Shown piece by piece: positions 6,822 to 6,970 of a stretch of 6,970 bases of DNA (positions are counted from its first letter, which is position 1; every line of letters begins with the position of its first letter). The notes under the pieces were generated by a model. That model was not told where the DNA came from, made no database searches, and saw only the letters and a list, made by a program, of their open reading frames with translations. Origin of the DNA: SZAS-3 sp964386785 (GTDB taxonomy: Bacteria; Chlamydiota; Chlamydiia; Chlamydiales; JAAKFR01); assembly GCA_964386785.1 (NCBI GenBank), contig CAYLUD010000053.1:1-6970 (forward strand), read 5' to 3'. Made by a program: the position numbers and the translations under genes.

Positions 6822-6839
6822 GGTCTTTTTGCCTCTTGC
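6811..6839 (-). terminator. Terminator-like hairpin with T tract upstream of pkn1
   Basis: On the minus strand GCAAG (6835-6839) can pair with CTTGC (6818-6822), with one further pair across a bulged A. TG and five T residues (6811-6815) follow. A stem of only 5-6 bp is weak for an intrinsic terminator. It would stop leftward transcription from outside the window before pkn1. It may equally be chance in an AT-rich leader. Confidence 0.25.
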
Positions 6840-6906
6840 CCCACCTGACACCAGTTTGATACTCAATCCTGCGTAAGGTGAGTTACAAGGTTCGAGAGGG
6901 AGATAA

Positions 6907-6970
6907 GGTGGTGGTCGAGGGGTGAGGGATATATTGATTGCTTGTGTGGATGGACTGAAGGGGTTACCGG
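6907..6970 (+). pseudogene. IS256-family transposase fragment (partial, cut by the window edge)
   Basis: From 6916 the plus strand reads RGVRDILIACVDGLKGLP up to the window end. This is a near-signature match to the block around the second catalytic Asp of IS256-family DDE transposases (usual form: RGV-D-I-IACVDGLKGFPEAI). The Asp in CVDGLKG is present. Such transposases are about 400 residues, and this block normally lies near their middle, so about half the protein should precede it. Instead the frame is closed by TAA at 6904-6906, and pkn1 starts about 150 bases to the left. The N-terminal half is therefore missing or too decayed to read. A short stretch in another frame (gag ata agg, 6898-6906) could continue the match after a frameshift among the GGT repeats at 6907-6915. 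The fragment is divergent from pkn1. Its length beyond the window is unknown. Confidence 0.7.

Noticed and set aside
6860..6922. S4-domain-like peptide VSYKVREGDKVVVEG on the plus strand
   Set aside because: The phrase resembles the end of S4 RNA-binding domains. However, the open segment is only 21 codons between two stops and overlaps the better-supported transposase reading in another frame.
6797..6968. Minus-strand frame open from near the window edge to a TAG before pkn1, possibly the 3' end of another gene
   Set aside because: The roughly 57-codon translation is Pro-rich and Leu-rich with no family resemblance. It runs antisense to the clear IS256 match.

Overview
The window most likely comes from the phylum Chlamydiae (order Chlamydiales), although the genus cannot be fixed from the sequence alone. 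Three gene combinations point there. An alpha/beta hydrolase directly precedes a long-form PPi-dependent phosphofructokinase, as I recall for the C. trachomatis CT206-CT207 pair. A divergent HolA-like protein directly precedes a short RsmI-like methyltransferase, as in CT047-CT048. A Pkn1-type protein carries an N-terminal protein-kinase fold and a C-terminal FGE-sulfatase fold (compare CT145). Here these loci lie side by side, which is not the order I remember for the genus Chlamydia. A more distant chlamydial lineage, or a rearranged genome, is therefore likely.

Layout. Positions 2-76 (minus) hold tRNA-Pro(UGG), with a good sigma70/sigma66-type promoter at 99-127. Positions 77-347 hold no convincing gene, only promoter elements and several T runs. 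Positions 378-4294 (plus) hold a tightly packed four-gene operon: hydrolase (TTG start), PPi-phosphofructokinase, HolA-like clamp-loader subunit (GTG start) and RsmI-like methyltransferase. All three junctions overlap (17, 4 and 4 nt), so translational coupling is likely. One base after its last stop codon, and convergent to it, the minus-strand pair pkn1 (4769-6748) and a rodZ-like gene (4296-4757) ends. These two genes are 11 nt apart and pkn1 is promoter-proximal.

The right edge (about 6907-6970, plus) encodes 18 residues typical of the catalytic region of IS256-family transposases, cut off by the window and preceded by an in-frame stop. It is either a decayed remnant or an element interrupted by a frameshift. 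The 150 bases between it and pkn1 contain a possible pkn1 promoter and a terminator-like hairpin.

Functionally, the plus operon combines central carbon metabolism with housekeeping replication and ribosome-modification functions. The minus operon pairs a membrane-anchored cytoskeletal adaptor with a signalling scaffold. That scaffold has lost its canonical catalytic aspartate and the copper-binding cysteines of true formylglycine-generating enzymes. No novel defence system, CRISPR array or rRNA was seen.
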